A stretch of 64,000 bases of DNA from Prolixibacteraceae bacterium (GCA_025355875.1 JANXYV010000138.1:1-64000); one strand, 5' to 3'. Shown: positions 45,609 to 53,731, numbered from the stretch's first letter. Numbers and translations are program-made. The notes: generated by a model not told the origin, from the sequence alone.

Positions 45609-45971
45609 ATGACTAAAACACTCGTTATCGGGGCAAGCGAAAACCCCGGTCGATATTCATACAAAGCAATAACAGCTTTGGTTTCACACGGGCATGAAGT
45701 GGTTGCGATTGGCTAACGCGAAGGCAAAGTGGTTGGTGTTTCGTTCAATTCAGAAAAGAAAGCTTTTAAAGATGTGGACACGGTCACAATGTACATCGGT
45801 CCGCAAAACCAACCAGAATATTACTCCTATATTTTGAATTTAAAACCACGGAGGGTCATTTTTAATCCCGGAACTGAAAATCCTGAATTCATTTCTCAAC
45901 TTGAATCGGCCGGAATCTATCCTGAAATCGCCTGCACACTGGTTTTGTTGGCGACCGGACAATACGAATAA
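45609..45971 (+). pseudogene. CoA-binding-domain protein with internal TAA
   Basis: From ATG 45609 the frame reads TKTLVIGASENPGRYSY, the typical start of the small CoA-binding (CoA_binding_2) family. It continues to HEVVAIG and then meets TAA at 45714-45716 (codon 36). The same frame resumes directly with REGKVVGVSFNSEKKAF and VDTVTMYIGP, runs on to IACTLVLLATGQYE and a normal stop at 45969-45971. With the TAA read as a residue (relatives have Lys or similar) the length is 120, normal for the family. An internal ATG at 45729 could start a fragment without the first strand. The next gene's ATG overlaps this stop. Confidence 0.85.
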
Positions 45972-46306
45972 TGAAAACAATCCAATCCATTCAGGAATTC
46001 GAACAGATTTTAGCCGGACACGAAGCGGTTTTGATCTATTTTTCAACCGAAAATTGCTCGGTTTGCACGGTTCTGAAACCAAAAATTTCCGAAATGATTT
46101 CCGAAGAATTCCCCAAGATGAAGATGTTTTTTGCAGAATCAGACCAACTGCCGGAACTGGCTGCCCATAACCGGATTTTTACTGCCCCAACCGTGGTAGT
46201 ATTCTTTGCCGGTCGCGAAACCATCCGCAAAAGTCGGGCGTTTGGAATTGATGAATTGAAGAATGAAATCCAAAGGCCGTATTCGTGGATGTTCGGGGAC
46301 CCCTAA
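45971..46306 (+). CDS. Thioredoxin-like protein
   Basis: The 111-residue protein has a thioredoxin-type fold with C-S-V-C (ENCSVCTVLKPK) as the redox motif and the cis-proline in RIFTAPTVVVF. It has no signal peptide. The start overlaps the CoA-binding gene stop (TAATG), so the two were co-translated before the latter was interrupted. Its last codons (SWMFGDP) run into a repeat sequence. Confidence 0.82.
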   Translation: MKTIQSIQEFEQILAGHEAVLIYFSTENCSVCTVLKPKISEMISEEFPKMKMFFAESDQLPELAAHNRIFTAPTVVVFFAGRETIRKSRAFGIDELKNEIQRPYSWMFGDP

Positions 46307-46420
46307 ATCCCCCACAGGAGGACTCCTTGATGACACTTTATGCGATGATTTCAGAAAATGAGGAATGTTCCGAATTTGTGAAATATCTCAACTCCCTTCC
46401 CTATTTTGGGGAAGGGTTGG
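46297..46420. repeat. Intergenic repeat with hairpin at hutU stop
   Basis: The stretch starts GGGGACCCCTAAATCCCC and includes GGAGGACTCC. It ends with a hairpin, CCCTTCCC (46394-46401) and GGGAAGGG (46409-46416), 7-base loop. These are forms I recognise from recurrent intergenic sequence in Bacteroidota (giving LIPNPSPK when translated). It borders two convergent genes, whose C-termini it supplies, and probably acts as a bidirectional terminator. Confidence 0.55.
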
Positions 46421-48437
46421 GGATGAGGCTGTTCGATTCAAACAACCTATCGATCATCTTTTTATCCGTCAGATTTGGCAAGGTTACTTTCAGGTTTGGG
46501 TTTTCCTGCATGGCTCGTTTGATTGCAAATATGGCCGGTTCGTTTCTCGCCCAGCTTCGACGGGCGATTCCATTGTTCACATCCCAGTGAAGCATTTGCT
46601 TCAGTCGATAGTCGGCATCTTCAGAACCATCCAACGTCATTCCGAATCCCCCATTGATGACCTCACCCCAGCCTACACCTCCGCCATTGTGGATGGAAAC
46701 CCAGGTGGCCCCGCGAAAAGAATCACCAATCACATTCTGAATCGCCATATCGGCGGTGAAGGCCGATCCGTCGTAGATATTCGAAGTTTCGCGGTAAGGA
46801 GAATCGGTTCCTGAAACATCGTGATGATCGCGCCCCAAAACGACCGGTGCGCTGATGATTCCATTTCGGATGGCCCGATTGAAGGCTTCCGCAATTTTAA
46901 TTCGTCCTTCAGCATCCGCGTATAAAATCCGGGCCTGTGAACCTACCACCAGTTGATTTTTTCCGGCTTCAGAAATCCAGTGAATATTGTCGTTGAGTTG
47001 ATTGATTATTTCCGGAGGAGCATCTTTGGCTATTTCAGTTAAAACCTGAAAAGCAATTTCGTCGGTTTTTTGTAAATCAACCGGATCGCAGGAGCAGCAG
47101 ATCCACCGGAAAGGCCCGAACCCGTAATCGAAAAAAAGTGGACCCATGATATCCTGAACATACGACGGATAAGTAAAAGTTCCATCGGCTTTAGTCACTT
47201 CAGCCCTGGCACGTTTGGCTTCCAGCAAAAAGGCATTGCCATAATCCCAGAAATACATACCGTTTCCGGAAAGTTGATTGATGGCATTCACCTGCCGTTT
47301 CAAGCTTTCGCGAACTTTTTCCTGAAAGAGATCCGGATTCCCGGCCATCATCCGGTTCGATTCTTCGAGCGACAAGCCGACAGGATAATAACCTCCGGAA
47401 AACGGATTGTGCAGGGAAGTTTGATCGGAACCCAGATCAACCGGGATATTTTTGGCGGCCAGTTCTTCCCACAAATCGACGATATTTCCGAGGTAGGCCA
47501 GTGAAACCGCTTCCTTATTTTTTCTGGCTGAGTGCATTCGTGCAATCAATTGATCCAAATCTTCAAAAACTTCATCGACCCAACCTTGTTGGTGTCGAAT
47601 CTCAACCACTTTCGGATTGATTTCGGCAATAACCGCAACCATTCCTGCAATGACCGTGGCTTTGGGTTGAGCGCCAGACATTCCACCCAAACCGGACGAA
47701 ACAAATATTTTCCCGGCCAGTTCTCCGTCACCACGCATCCGTGCTGCATTCATCAGCGTGATAGTCGTTCCGTGAACAATGCCCTGCGGTCCGATATACA
47801 TAAACGAACCGGCCGTCATTTGTCCATATTGCGAAACCCCCAACGCGTTCATTCGCTCGTAGTCATCCCTTCCGGAGTAGTTTGGAATAACCATTCCGTT
47901 GGTAACGACCACCCGCGGTGCATCCCTGTGCGAGGGGAAAAGCCCCATCGGATGGCCCGAATACATTACCAGGGTTTGTTCGTCGGTCATTTCCGACAGA
48001 TATTTCATGCAAAGCAGGTATTGTGCCCAATTCTGGAAAACCGCGCCATTTCCGCCATAAGTGATCAATTCGTGAGGATGCTGGGCAACGGCTTTATCCA
48101 GATTGTTCTGGATCATCATCATGATGGAAGCCGCCTGAAGCGATTTATGCGGGTAATCTTCGATCGGCCGTGACTTCATTTCGTATTCGGGTCGAAACCG
48201 GTGCATGTAAATCCGTCCATATTGCTGCAGTTCGTCCAGGAATTCAGATGCCAATGTGGCATGATGTTCCGGATCAAAATATCTGAGTGCATTTTGAATG
48301 GCCAGTCGTTTTTCTGGCTGGTTTAGTATATCTTTACGTTTTGGGGCGTGGTTGACAGACTGATCGAAAGGTTTCCTTGCCGGAAGTATTTCCGGAATCC
48401 CTTTCTGAATGGCTTTTTTAAATTCGGAGGTGTTCAT
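46401..48437 (-). CDS. hutU: Urocanate hydratase
   Basis: The start at 48437 gives MNTSEFKKAIQKGIPEILP, the standard opening of the long Bacteroidota/eukaryote-type enzyme; the ATG at 48545 would add 36 unrelated residues. The 678-residue cytosolic protein has GLGGMSGAQPKA (NAD binding), SDQTSLHNPFSGGYYPVG and the active-site region GPFRWICCSCDP. It converts urocanate to imidazolone propionate in histidine breakdown. hutH, hutI and other hut genes are not in the window. The last residues (SLIPNPSPK) come from a repeat. The upstream gap is shared with lemA. Confidence 0.94.
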   Translation of the reverse strand: MNTSEFKKAIQKGIPEILPARKPFDQSVNHAPKRKDILNQPEKRLAIQNALRYFDPEHHATLASEFLDELQQYGRIYMHRFRPEYEMKSRPIEDYPHKSLQAASIMMMIQNNLDKAVAQHPHELITYGGNGAVFQNWAQYLLCMKYLSEMTDEQTLVMYSGHPMGLFPSHRDAPRVVVTNGMVIPNYSGRDDYERMNALGVSQYGQMTAGSFMYIGPQGIVHGTTITLMNAARMRGDGELAGKIFVSSGLGGMSGAQPKATVIAGMVAVIAEINPKVVEIRHQQGWVDEVFEDLDQLIARMHSARKNKEAVSLAYLGNIVDLWEELAAKNIPVDLGSDQTSLHNPFSGGYYPVGLSLEESNRMMAGNPDLFQEKVRESLKRQVNAINQLSGNGMYFWDYGNAFLLEAKRARAEVTKADGTFTYPSYVQDIMGPLFFDYGFGPFRWICCSCDPVDLQKTDEIAFQVLTEIAKDAPPEIINQLNDNIHWISEAGKNQLVVGSQARILYADAEGRIKIAEAFNRAIRNGIISAPVVLGRDHHDVSGTDSPYRETSNIYDGSAFTADMAIQNVIGDSFRGATWVSIHNGGGVGWGEVINGGFGMTLDGSEDADYRLKQMLHWDVNNGIARRSWARNEPAIFAIKRAMQENPNLKVTLPNLTDKKMIDRLFESNSLIPNPSPK

Positions 48438-48590
48438 AGTTATTGAATTGTGGTTCGCCTTTTGATGCATAGCGTATAACGGTAAAATTGCGACATTCCC
48501 CGATAATCTACCGTGTGTTTTTATCAGTTTTGCAACATTTGTCAAACGTAAAGTTTATAAATTTTGAGAATTAATTAAAAAGTAAATACA

Positions 48591-49181
48591 ATGAAAAAAA
48601 CTTGGATTGTTCTGGCAGTTATTCTGGTAGTACTGGTGTTGGCCTACTCGTCGATTAAAGGTTCGTATAACAACATGGTTATCATGCAGGAAGGCGTGAC
48701 CGCACAATGGTCGCAGGTCGAAAATGTGTACCAACGTCGTTCCGACCTGATTCCAAACCTGGTCAATACCGTGAAAGGATACGCCGATTTTGAAAAAGAA
48801 ACCCTGACGCAAGTGATTGAAGCCCGCGCGAAAGCAACTCAGGTAACGGTTGATCCGACCAAACTGGACGCTCAGTCTATTCAGAGCTTTCAGAATGCAC
48901 AATCAGGATTGTCGTCAGCGTTAGGTCGTTTGATGGTGGTGGTTGAAAAATATCCGGAGTTGAAAGCCAACCAGGGATTCCTCGAATTGCAGGCCCAGTT
49001 GGAAGGAACCGAAAACCGCATCACGGTTGAACGTCAGAAGTTTAATCAAAGCGCTCAGTCATACAATACATTCATCCGCACTTTCCCGAAAAATATTTTC
49101 GCCGGAATGTTTGGATTTGAAAAGAAAGCCTATTTCGAAGCTGAAAAAGGAGCCGAAAGAGCGCCGCAGGTGAAATTCTAG
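48591..49181 (+). CDS. lemA: LemA family protein
   Basis: The 196-residue protein has one N-terminal TM helix (4-20) and then the long helical LemA domain. Its hallmark is QWSQVENVYQRRSDLIPNLVNTVKGYA. The C-terminus ends in the periplasm. It is the first gene of a lemA-TPM-TPM operon, a recurring order in bacteria. Function of LemA is not settled; a role in envelope homeostasis is likely. Confidence 0.92.
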   Translation: MKKTWIVLAVILVVLVLAYSSIKGSYNNMVIMQEGVTAQWSQVENVYQRRSDLIPNLVNTVKGYADFEKETLTQVIEARAKATQVTVDPTKLDAQSIQSFQNAQSGLSSALGRLMVVVEKYPELKANQGFLELQAQLEGTENRITVERQKFNQSAQSYNTFIRTFPKNIFAGMFGFEKKAYFEAEKGAERAPQVKF

Positions 49182-49237
49182 ATGCAACTGGCAACCAGAA
49201 ACTTTGTTTATTTTATTTACCATTAACCCGCATATCC

Positions 49238-49681
49238 ATGTCAGTCGAAAACTTTTTCAGTAAAGAAGAAAAGAAACAAATCACCGATGCCATTGCCGCG
49301 GCAGAGCTGGATACTTCAGGAGAAATTCGCCTGCATGTGGAAGGCAAATGCAAGATTGATGTTCTCGACCGGGCCGCTTATGTTTTCGGGAAACTTAAAA
49401 TGTTCGAAACGGCGCAGCGGAACGGGGTTTTGTTCTACCTGGCTGTTTATGACCGGAAATTTGCCATTCTGGGCGATGCCGGAATCAACAAAGTCGTTCC
49501 TGACAATTTCTGGGACGATATCAAGGAAATGATGCTCGGTCATTTCAAAAACGGGAAATTCGCTGAAGGAATTTCCAGGGGAATCCTCATGGCCGGCGAG
49601 CATCTGAAAGCCAATTTTCCATACCAAAGTGACGATGTCAACGAATTGTCGGACGAAATATCCTTCGAAAAAAACTTATAA
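49238..49681 (+). CDS. TPM-domain protein (cytosolic or short form)
   Basis: The 147-residue protein contains a TPM domain (DUF477) of the kind seen in small two-partner operons. It starts SVENFFSKEEKKQITDAIAAAELDTSGEIRLHVEGKC, with the TSGEI stretch common to the fold, and ends without TM helix. There is no signal peptide, so it differs from the exported partner encoded next. It overlaps neither neighbour: the next gene starts two bases after this stop. Confidence 0.82.
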   Translation: MSVENFFSKEEKKQITDAIAAAELDTSGEIRLHVEGKCKIDVLDRAAYVFGKLKMFETAQRNGVLFYLAVYDRKFAILGDAGINKVVPDNFWDDIKEMMLGHFKNGKFAEGISRGILMAGEHLKANFPYQSDDVNELSDEISFEKNL

Positions 49682-49682
49682 G

Positions 49683-50474
49683 ATGAACCGAATACTCTGT
49701 TTAATTTCCTTCTTCCTTTTTTCTGTTTCCATTTTCGCACAGGATATTCCTGAACGCCCGAACCCGCCACGACTGGTGAACGATTTGGCCAATGTATTGT
49801 CCGATCAGGAAAAACAGCAGCTTGAAACGGAACTGGTGCAGTTTAACGACCAGACTTCCACCCAGATTTGCATCGTGACACTTCCGACTTTAAATGGCAT
49901 GGAAATCTCGGACCTCTCGTTTAAAATCGGCGAGAAATGGGGCGTCGGACAAAAGGGAAAGAACAATGGGATCGTGATCGTTTTCAAACCAAAATCGGGC
50001 AATGAAAAAGGTGCCGTCTTTATTGCTCCGGGATATGGACTTGAAGCCGTAATTCCTGATGCCATTGCCAGCCGGATTGTCCAGCACGAGATGATTCCAC
50101 ATTTCAGGGATGGCGATACATATGGCGGTTTTTTGGCCGCAGCCACCGTTCTGAAAAGCCTGGCTTTACAAGAATATACAGCCGCCGACTACCAGAAAAA
50201 GACCGGTGGACAAAAAGCCGAAAAAGGTGGTGGTGGATTATTTATTGTCATCCTGGTTTTTATCATCCTGATATCGCTCTTTCGAGGCGGACGTGGTGGT
50301 CATTACAACAGCGGCGGCAGTTTGCCATTTTGGTTAGCTTTGGGATTGCTTGGCGGCGGAAACCGTGGCGGAGGTTCTTTTGGAGGATTCTCAGGCGGTG
50401 GCGGAGGCGGCGGAGGTTTTGGCGGCTTCGGTGGCGGAAGCTTCGGCGGCGGAGGTGCAGGCGGAAGCTGGTAG
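49683..50474 (+). CDS. Exported TPM-domain protein with glycine-rich tail
   Basis: The start at 49683 gives the signal peptide MNRILCLISFFLFSVSIFAQ; the frame open from 49629 would prepend unrelated residues. The 263-residue protein has a TPM domain (about 27-170: RLVNDLANVLSDQEKQQLE, then KWGVGQKGKNNGIVIVFKP), a C-terminal TM helix near 190-203 (LFIVILVFIILISLF) and a low-complexity tail of Gly with Phe/Ser. It resembles the YgcG group, whose members may bind cations or act in membrane quality control. The tail keeps composition but no defined motif. Confidence 0.88.
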   Translation: MNRILCLISFFLFSVSIFAQDIPERPNPPRLVNDLANVLSDQEKQQLETELVQFNDQTSTQICIVTLPTLNGMEISDLSFKIGEKWGVGQKGKNNGIVIVFKPKSGNEKGAVFIAPGYGLEAVIPDAIASRIVQHEMIPHFRDGDTYGGFLAAATVLKSLALQEYTAADYQKKTGGQKAEKGGGGLFIVILVFIILISLFRGGRGGHYNSGGSLPFWLALGLLGGGNRGGGSFGGFSGGGGGGGGFGGFGGGSFGGGGAGGSW

Positions 50475-50475
50475 C

Positions 50476-50509
50476 TTCGACAGGCTCAGCTACAGTTCGA
50501 CAAGCTCAG
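50476..50509 (+). repeat. Two tandem TTCGAC(A)GCTCAG units
   Basis: TTCGACAGGCTCAG (50476-50489) and TTCGACAAGCTCAG (50496-50509) are 20 bases apart. A related inverted form occurs at 1700-1721. Such units recur between genes in this phylum. Confidence 0.65.
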
Positions 50510-50533
50510 TCTCCGGTTCAATATATAACTTAG

Positions 50534-50575
50534 AACATCCTAAAGGCCTTGCATTTTGTAGGTTTTTAGGATGTT
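50534..50575. terminator. Strong bidirectional hairpin terminator
   Basis: AACATCCTAAA (50534-50544) and TTTAGGATGTT (50565-50575) form a perfect 11-bp stem, followed by T-rich sequence on the plus strand. It separates the LemA operon from the toxin remnant on the opposite strand and would end both transcripts. Confidence 0.75.
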
Positions 50576-50851
50576 TTATTTGAATAGATCAGAATGAGTG
50601 CCGGTAGCGACAAGGAAAATTATTTTTTCTTTATCGTCTTTTCTTCAGATTAACAACCAATCGGGTTTGATATGGCATTCCCAATAGCCCTTATATTTTC
50701 CAGCTAAAATATGCGGTTTGTATGATGGAGGCAGCGACCCATTTATTTCAAGTTGTGAAATTGCCTTCTGTAGTAAATCGAGGTTTAAACTGCGTTTGAT
50801 ACATTATACAACCTCTTTATCAAAACTTTTGGTTGCAATTATCCTATACAT
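50576..50851 (-). pseudogene. YafQ/RelE-type toxin remnant with two in-frame stops
   Basis: The frame starts at ATG 50851, overlapping the antitoxin stop by 8 bases. Translation gives MYRIIATKSFDKEVV, then TAA at 50804-50806 (codon 16), then CIKRSLNLDLLQKAISQLEI. It continues through SYKPHILAGKYKGYWECHIK and PDWLLI, then TGA at 50645-50647 (codon 69), then RKDDKEKIIFLVATGTHSDL to a stop at 50576. Read through, it is 91 residues, the size and motif order of YafQ toxins (HILAGKYKGYWECHIKPDWLLI is typical). The positions of the stops are where relatives have Lys and Trp. The toxin is inactive as read; the antitoxin gene is intact. Confidence 0.85.
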
Positions 50852-51053
50852 TTGCTTTTTCTCTGAGTTTTGCAAATAAGTCAGCTGCACTTTTATACTC
50901 AGTAGTTTTGCCTGTTCTTTCCTCTTCTATAGCCTTTTTTAATGCAGGAGTAGGTTGTTTTTCTTCAATAATAGTGACATAACGTTGAGTTTTTAGAAAC
51001 TCAATCATCTTTTTGGCATCTTGAGATCGCTCGTTAATAATTATTGTCGTCAT
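50844..51053 (-). CDS. Orphaned RelB/DinJ-like antitoxin
   Basis: The 69-residue protein has an N-terminal strand (MTTIIINERS) for DNA-binding or dimerisation. It has a helical KKMIEFLKTQRYVTIIE core and a charged C-terminal helix (KSAADLFAKLREKANV) that would bind a toxin. The start at 51053, not 51071, is chosen because the -7 element of the promoter covers 51071-51078. Its partner toxin gene is inactivated. It might still regulate its own promoter or neutralise a related toxin. Confidence 0.75.
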   Translation of the reverse strand: MTTIIINERSQDAKKMIEFLKTQRYVTIIEEKQPTPALKKAIEEERTGKTTEYKSAADLFAKLREKANV

Positions 51054-51070
51054 GGTTCGTATATTTTGCA

Positions 51071-51101
51071 CAAAGTTAATAATCTACGCTATATTCATCA
51101 A
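51071..51101 (-). promoter_or_regulatory. Promoter of the antitoxin gene
   Basis: On the minus strand TTG (51101-51099) and TAACTTTG (51078-51071) are separated by 20 bases. Both match the phylum consensus. It places transcription start just before 51053 and shows the annotated start. Confidence 0.65.
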
Positions 51102-51181
51102 CAGGATCACTAAATTTTCATATGAGTGGCTTTTACAGCAGCACCAGTCTCAGAAACAGAAATATCTTTCCTTTAAAATTA

Positions 51182-51212
51182 TTGTTTAGCAAGCTTTTTA
51201 TTTTTACATTTG
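51182..51212 (+). promoter_or_regulatory. Promoter for the MG2/plug-like protein gene
   Basis: TTG (51182-51184) and TACATTTG (51205-51212) are 20 bases apart. The start codon is 73 bases further on. Confidence 0.6.
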
Positions 51213-51284
51213 AAGATTAGACACAAGGGTTTATGCATTGGATTTCCAAATGTTTCCCCTTTGCCTGGAAACTAATCCCAACCA

Positions 51285-53675
51285 ATGAAAAAATCATTTC
51301 TTCCATTTATCCTGTTTTGTGCATTTCTTCTCCTCGTTATCCTGCAGGCTTTTTGTCCGTCGCCATTCCCGGATGGCAAGGCTCAGCAAATCCTCGACAA
51401 AGCGGACATTTATAACGCGAAATTTCCGCAGGAAAAAATCTATCTGCACACCGACCGGTCTTCGTATTGGGCGAACGATGATATCTGGTTTAAAGCTTAC
51501 CTGAAAGATTCACCAATCCCGGATTGTAACCTGTACGTCGAATTATTGAATTCATCCGGAACGATCCTTCAAAAGAAACTTCTCTGGGCTCAAAACGGAT
51601 TGGCTTACGGCGATTTGCATCCTGCGGATTCACTTTCGAGCGGCGTTTACCAGATTCGGGCCTATACCAACTGGATGCGAAATTTTGGAGACGACTGGTT
51701 TTACCGGAAAGACCTGGTGATCATGAACCTTCGCGACAAACAGCTTCCGGCGGAGATTTCGCGAACCCGGGCAGATGAAATCGATTTCCAGTTTTTCCCG
51801 GAAGGCGGAACCTTTCTTTCAGGCGTCGGGAATAGAATTGCGTTCAAGGCAACCGATCAGCATGGCAAGGGCCTTGATTTTACAGGCAAAATTACCGATG
51901 ACCAGGGAAACGAAGTAGCCTGGGTAAAAAGCCAGCTCCATGGAATGGGAAATTTCAAGCTCATTCCGGAGAAAGGAAAAAAATATACTGCTGAGGTGAC
52001 TTTCGGCGATGGTGAAAAAAAGAAGATCAAACTTCCGGCTCCCGAAGAATCCGGATTTCATCTGGCCATTGATGGCAGCGACCCGGCAAGGTTCAGGATA
52101 CAGGTTACGGAACATCAGAATGAAGCGCCAACCAATCCCGATGAAGAGTTTCTGTTGGTTGCACAGGCCAATGGAGTAGTTGCCCTTCAGGAGAAATTCC
52201 GACTGAAAGAGGGTTCCTGTCCTTTGGAAATCAGCAAAGACAGCCTGCCACAGGGGATTATTCAGTTTACCCTGTTCGATGCAGTTATGATTCCACGCTG
52301 CGAGCGCCTGGTGTTTGTGAACCACCACGATTTTGTGAAGGTCGAAATCAAACCGGACAAGGAAAACTATCTTCCCCGCGAAAAAGTTGAAGTGCAATTC
52401 AACGCTTTTCCAAAAAGCGGAACACCAGTTCCGGCGAACCTTTCCCTGTCGGTTTTCAACAAAGAAAGCCAGATGGAAACTGCAAACTATCCCGGAAACA
52501 TCCTGACCTGGTTCCTGCTCAATTCGGAATTGAAAGGGATGATCGAAGATCCGGGCTGGTATTTTAAGGACGACAGCCTTTCGACACGGCTGGCTCTGGA
52601 CAATCTGATGCTTACTCATGGTTACCGGCATTTCGAATGGAAAGCCATTTCCGAAAACCAGTTTCCAAAAATTGACTATCCGGCCGAGCAAAATCTCCAG
52701 GTCAAAGGAAGAGTGACCACCATTCTTGCTTCTAAACCGGTACCCAATTGCCAGCTGACCCTGATGCTGGTCAAAACCCAGTATGGTCTGTACATGGGAA
52801 AAACTGACACACTCGGACGTTTTATGTTCCCCAACCTCTATTTTTACAACGATGTCTTTTTCACAGTCCAGGCCATCAACCAAAAAGGCAAGAAAAATAC
52901 GGCCATTGATCTGGATCAAAAATCATCGGTTTCTCCTGATCCCGGAAGGCTGCCCGTGAGTTATGAATATATACAGGAACATCCGGTAAATACGATGAAA
53001 GTGTTGATTGATGAGAACAAGGAGTTTCTCAGCAAGAAATGGCGTTTAAGCGACACGATCTTGTTGTCGAACGTCAATGTGGTGGCGTATAAAAAGAAAA
53101 AAGGCGATGGAAATTTCCGGATGTACACCGATGCGGATCACGTCTATGATGCTTCAAAACATGATCAGGTTTATAGTAATATTATCGAAAACCTCGAAAA
53201 TGACGCTTACATGATTCGGTATGTCAACGCACCATTCTATCTGGACGGAGTTCCGGTTGATCGTGAATTTATTGCCAGTTTGCCCGCCAGTATTATTGAT
53301 AAAGTAGAGGTGGTAAAAATCGGAGCTTTTATGAGTGGCGGTGGTCCGGGAGTTTTTTTCTACCTGAAACGCGGTGAACACCAGCAACTGGACAGAAAGG
53401 ATGCAATTGGAATGAAAAGCGGAAGAATTATGGGATATTCCATGTCCCGAAAATTTTATTCTCCCGCATACGAAACTCCCGCAGCTGAAGAAAATAAGAA
53501 AGATTTCAGGAGCACCATCTATTGGAATCCTATTCTCAGGATCGATTCAACCGGTGTTGCCAATGCCTCTTTTTACAACAGCGATCTCACCGGAGAAGTG
53601 GAAGTGGTTGTGGAAGGAGTGGCTGCCGATGGAAAACTTTGCCGGGGAGTGGGCCGTTACACTGTGAAGAATTGA
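51285..53675 (+). CDS. Large exported MG2-domain protein with plug-like C-terminus
   Basis: The 796-residue protein has a signal sequence (about 1-24) then a region FPQEKIYLHTDRSSYWANDDIWFKAYL, which matches the MG2 domain (alpha-2-macroglobulin-like) common in Bacteroidota. Further MG-like beta domains run to about 470, followed by a carboxypeptidase-regulatory-type domain near 490-560. The C-terminal part (FYLDGVPVDREFIASLPASIIDKVEVVKIGAF, about 640-675) looks like a TonB-dependent receptor plug. No full TonB barrel follows. It may act at the periplasmic or outer-membrane face in uptake or as a receptor scaffold. Its function is unknown. Confidence 0.75.
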   Translation: MKKSFLPFILFCAFLLLVILQAFCPSPFPDGKAQQILDKADIYNAKFPQEKIYLHTDRSSYWANDDIWFKAYLKDSPIPDCNLYVELLNSSGTILQKKLLWAQNGLAYGDLHPADSLSSGVYQIRAYTNWMRNFGDDWFYRKDLVIMNLRDKQLPAEISRTRADEIDFQFFPEGGTFLSGVGNRIAFKATDQHGKGLDFTGKITDDQGNEVAWVKSQLHGMGNFKLIPEKGKKYTAEVTFGDGEKKKIKLPAPEESGFHLAIDGSDPARFRIQVTEHQNEAPTNPDEEFLLVAQANGVVALQEKFRLKEGSCPLEISKDSLPQGIIQFTLFDAVMIPRCERLVFVNHHDFVKVEIKPDKENYLPREKVEVQFNAFPKSGTPVPANLSLSVFNKESQMETANYPGNILTWFLLNSELKGMIEDPGWYFKDDSLSTRLALDNLMLTHGYRHFEWKAISENQFPKIDYPAEQNLQVKGRVTTILASKPVPNCQLTLMLVKTQYGLYMGKTDTLGRFMFPNLYFYNDVFFTVQAINQKGKKNTAIDLDQKSSVSPDPGRLPVSYEYIQEHPVNTMKVLIDENKEFLSKKWRLSDTILLSNVNVVAYKKKKGDGNFRMYTDADHVYDASKHDQVYSNIIENLENDAYMIRYVNAPFYLDGVPVDREFIASLPASIIDKVEVVKIGAFMSGGGPGVFFYLKRGEHQQLDRKDAIGMKSGRIMGYSMSRKFYSPAYETPAAEENKKDFRSTIYWNPILRIDSTGVANASFYNSDLTGEVEVVVEGVAADGKLCRGVGRYTVKN

Positions 53676-53678
53676 GCA

Positions 53679-53715
53679 AAAAAAACCTTCCGGATTACTT
53701 CGGAAGGTTTTTTTT
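53679..53715. terminator. Bidirectional terminator between convergent genes
   Basis: AAAAAACCTTCCG (53679-53691) and CGGAAGG plus eight Ts (53701-53715) form a strong stem of 13 pairs. It lies between the MG2 gene and the zinc-ribbon gene and can stop both transcripts. Confidence 0.88.
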
Positions 53716-53731
53716 GATGTTTGTTTATGAA

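Noticed and set aside
46285-46814. Two plus-strand frames of 101 and 149 residues opposite hutU
   Set aside because: They begin in an intergenic repeat and run antisense through a clearly conserved urocanate hydratase; composition is that of a shadow frame.
50330-50583. Arg-rich and Ala-rich frames overlapping the end of the TPM gene
   Set aside because: They arise from the glycine-codon repeats of the TPM tail read in other frames.
51819-52919. A 366-residue minus-strand frame inside the MG2 gene
   Set aside because: Long only because of the sense strand's codon bias; it lacks a fold signature, whereas the plus-strand protein has clear MG2 and plug features.
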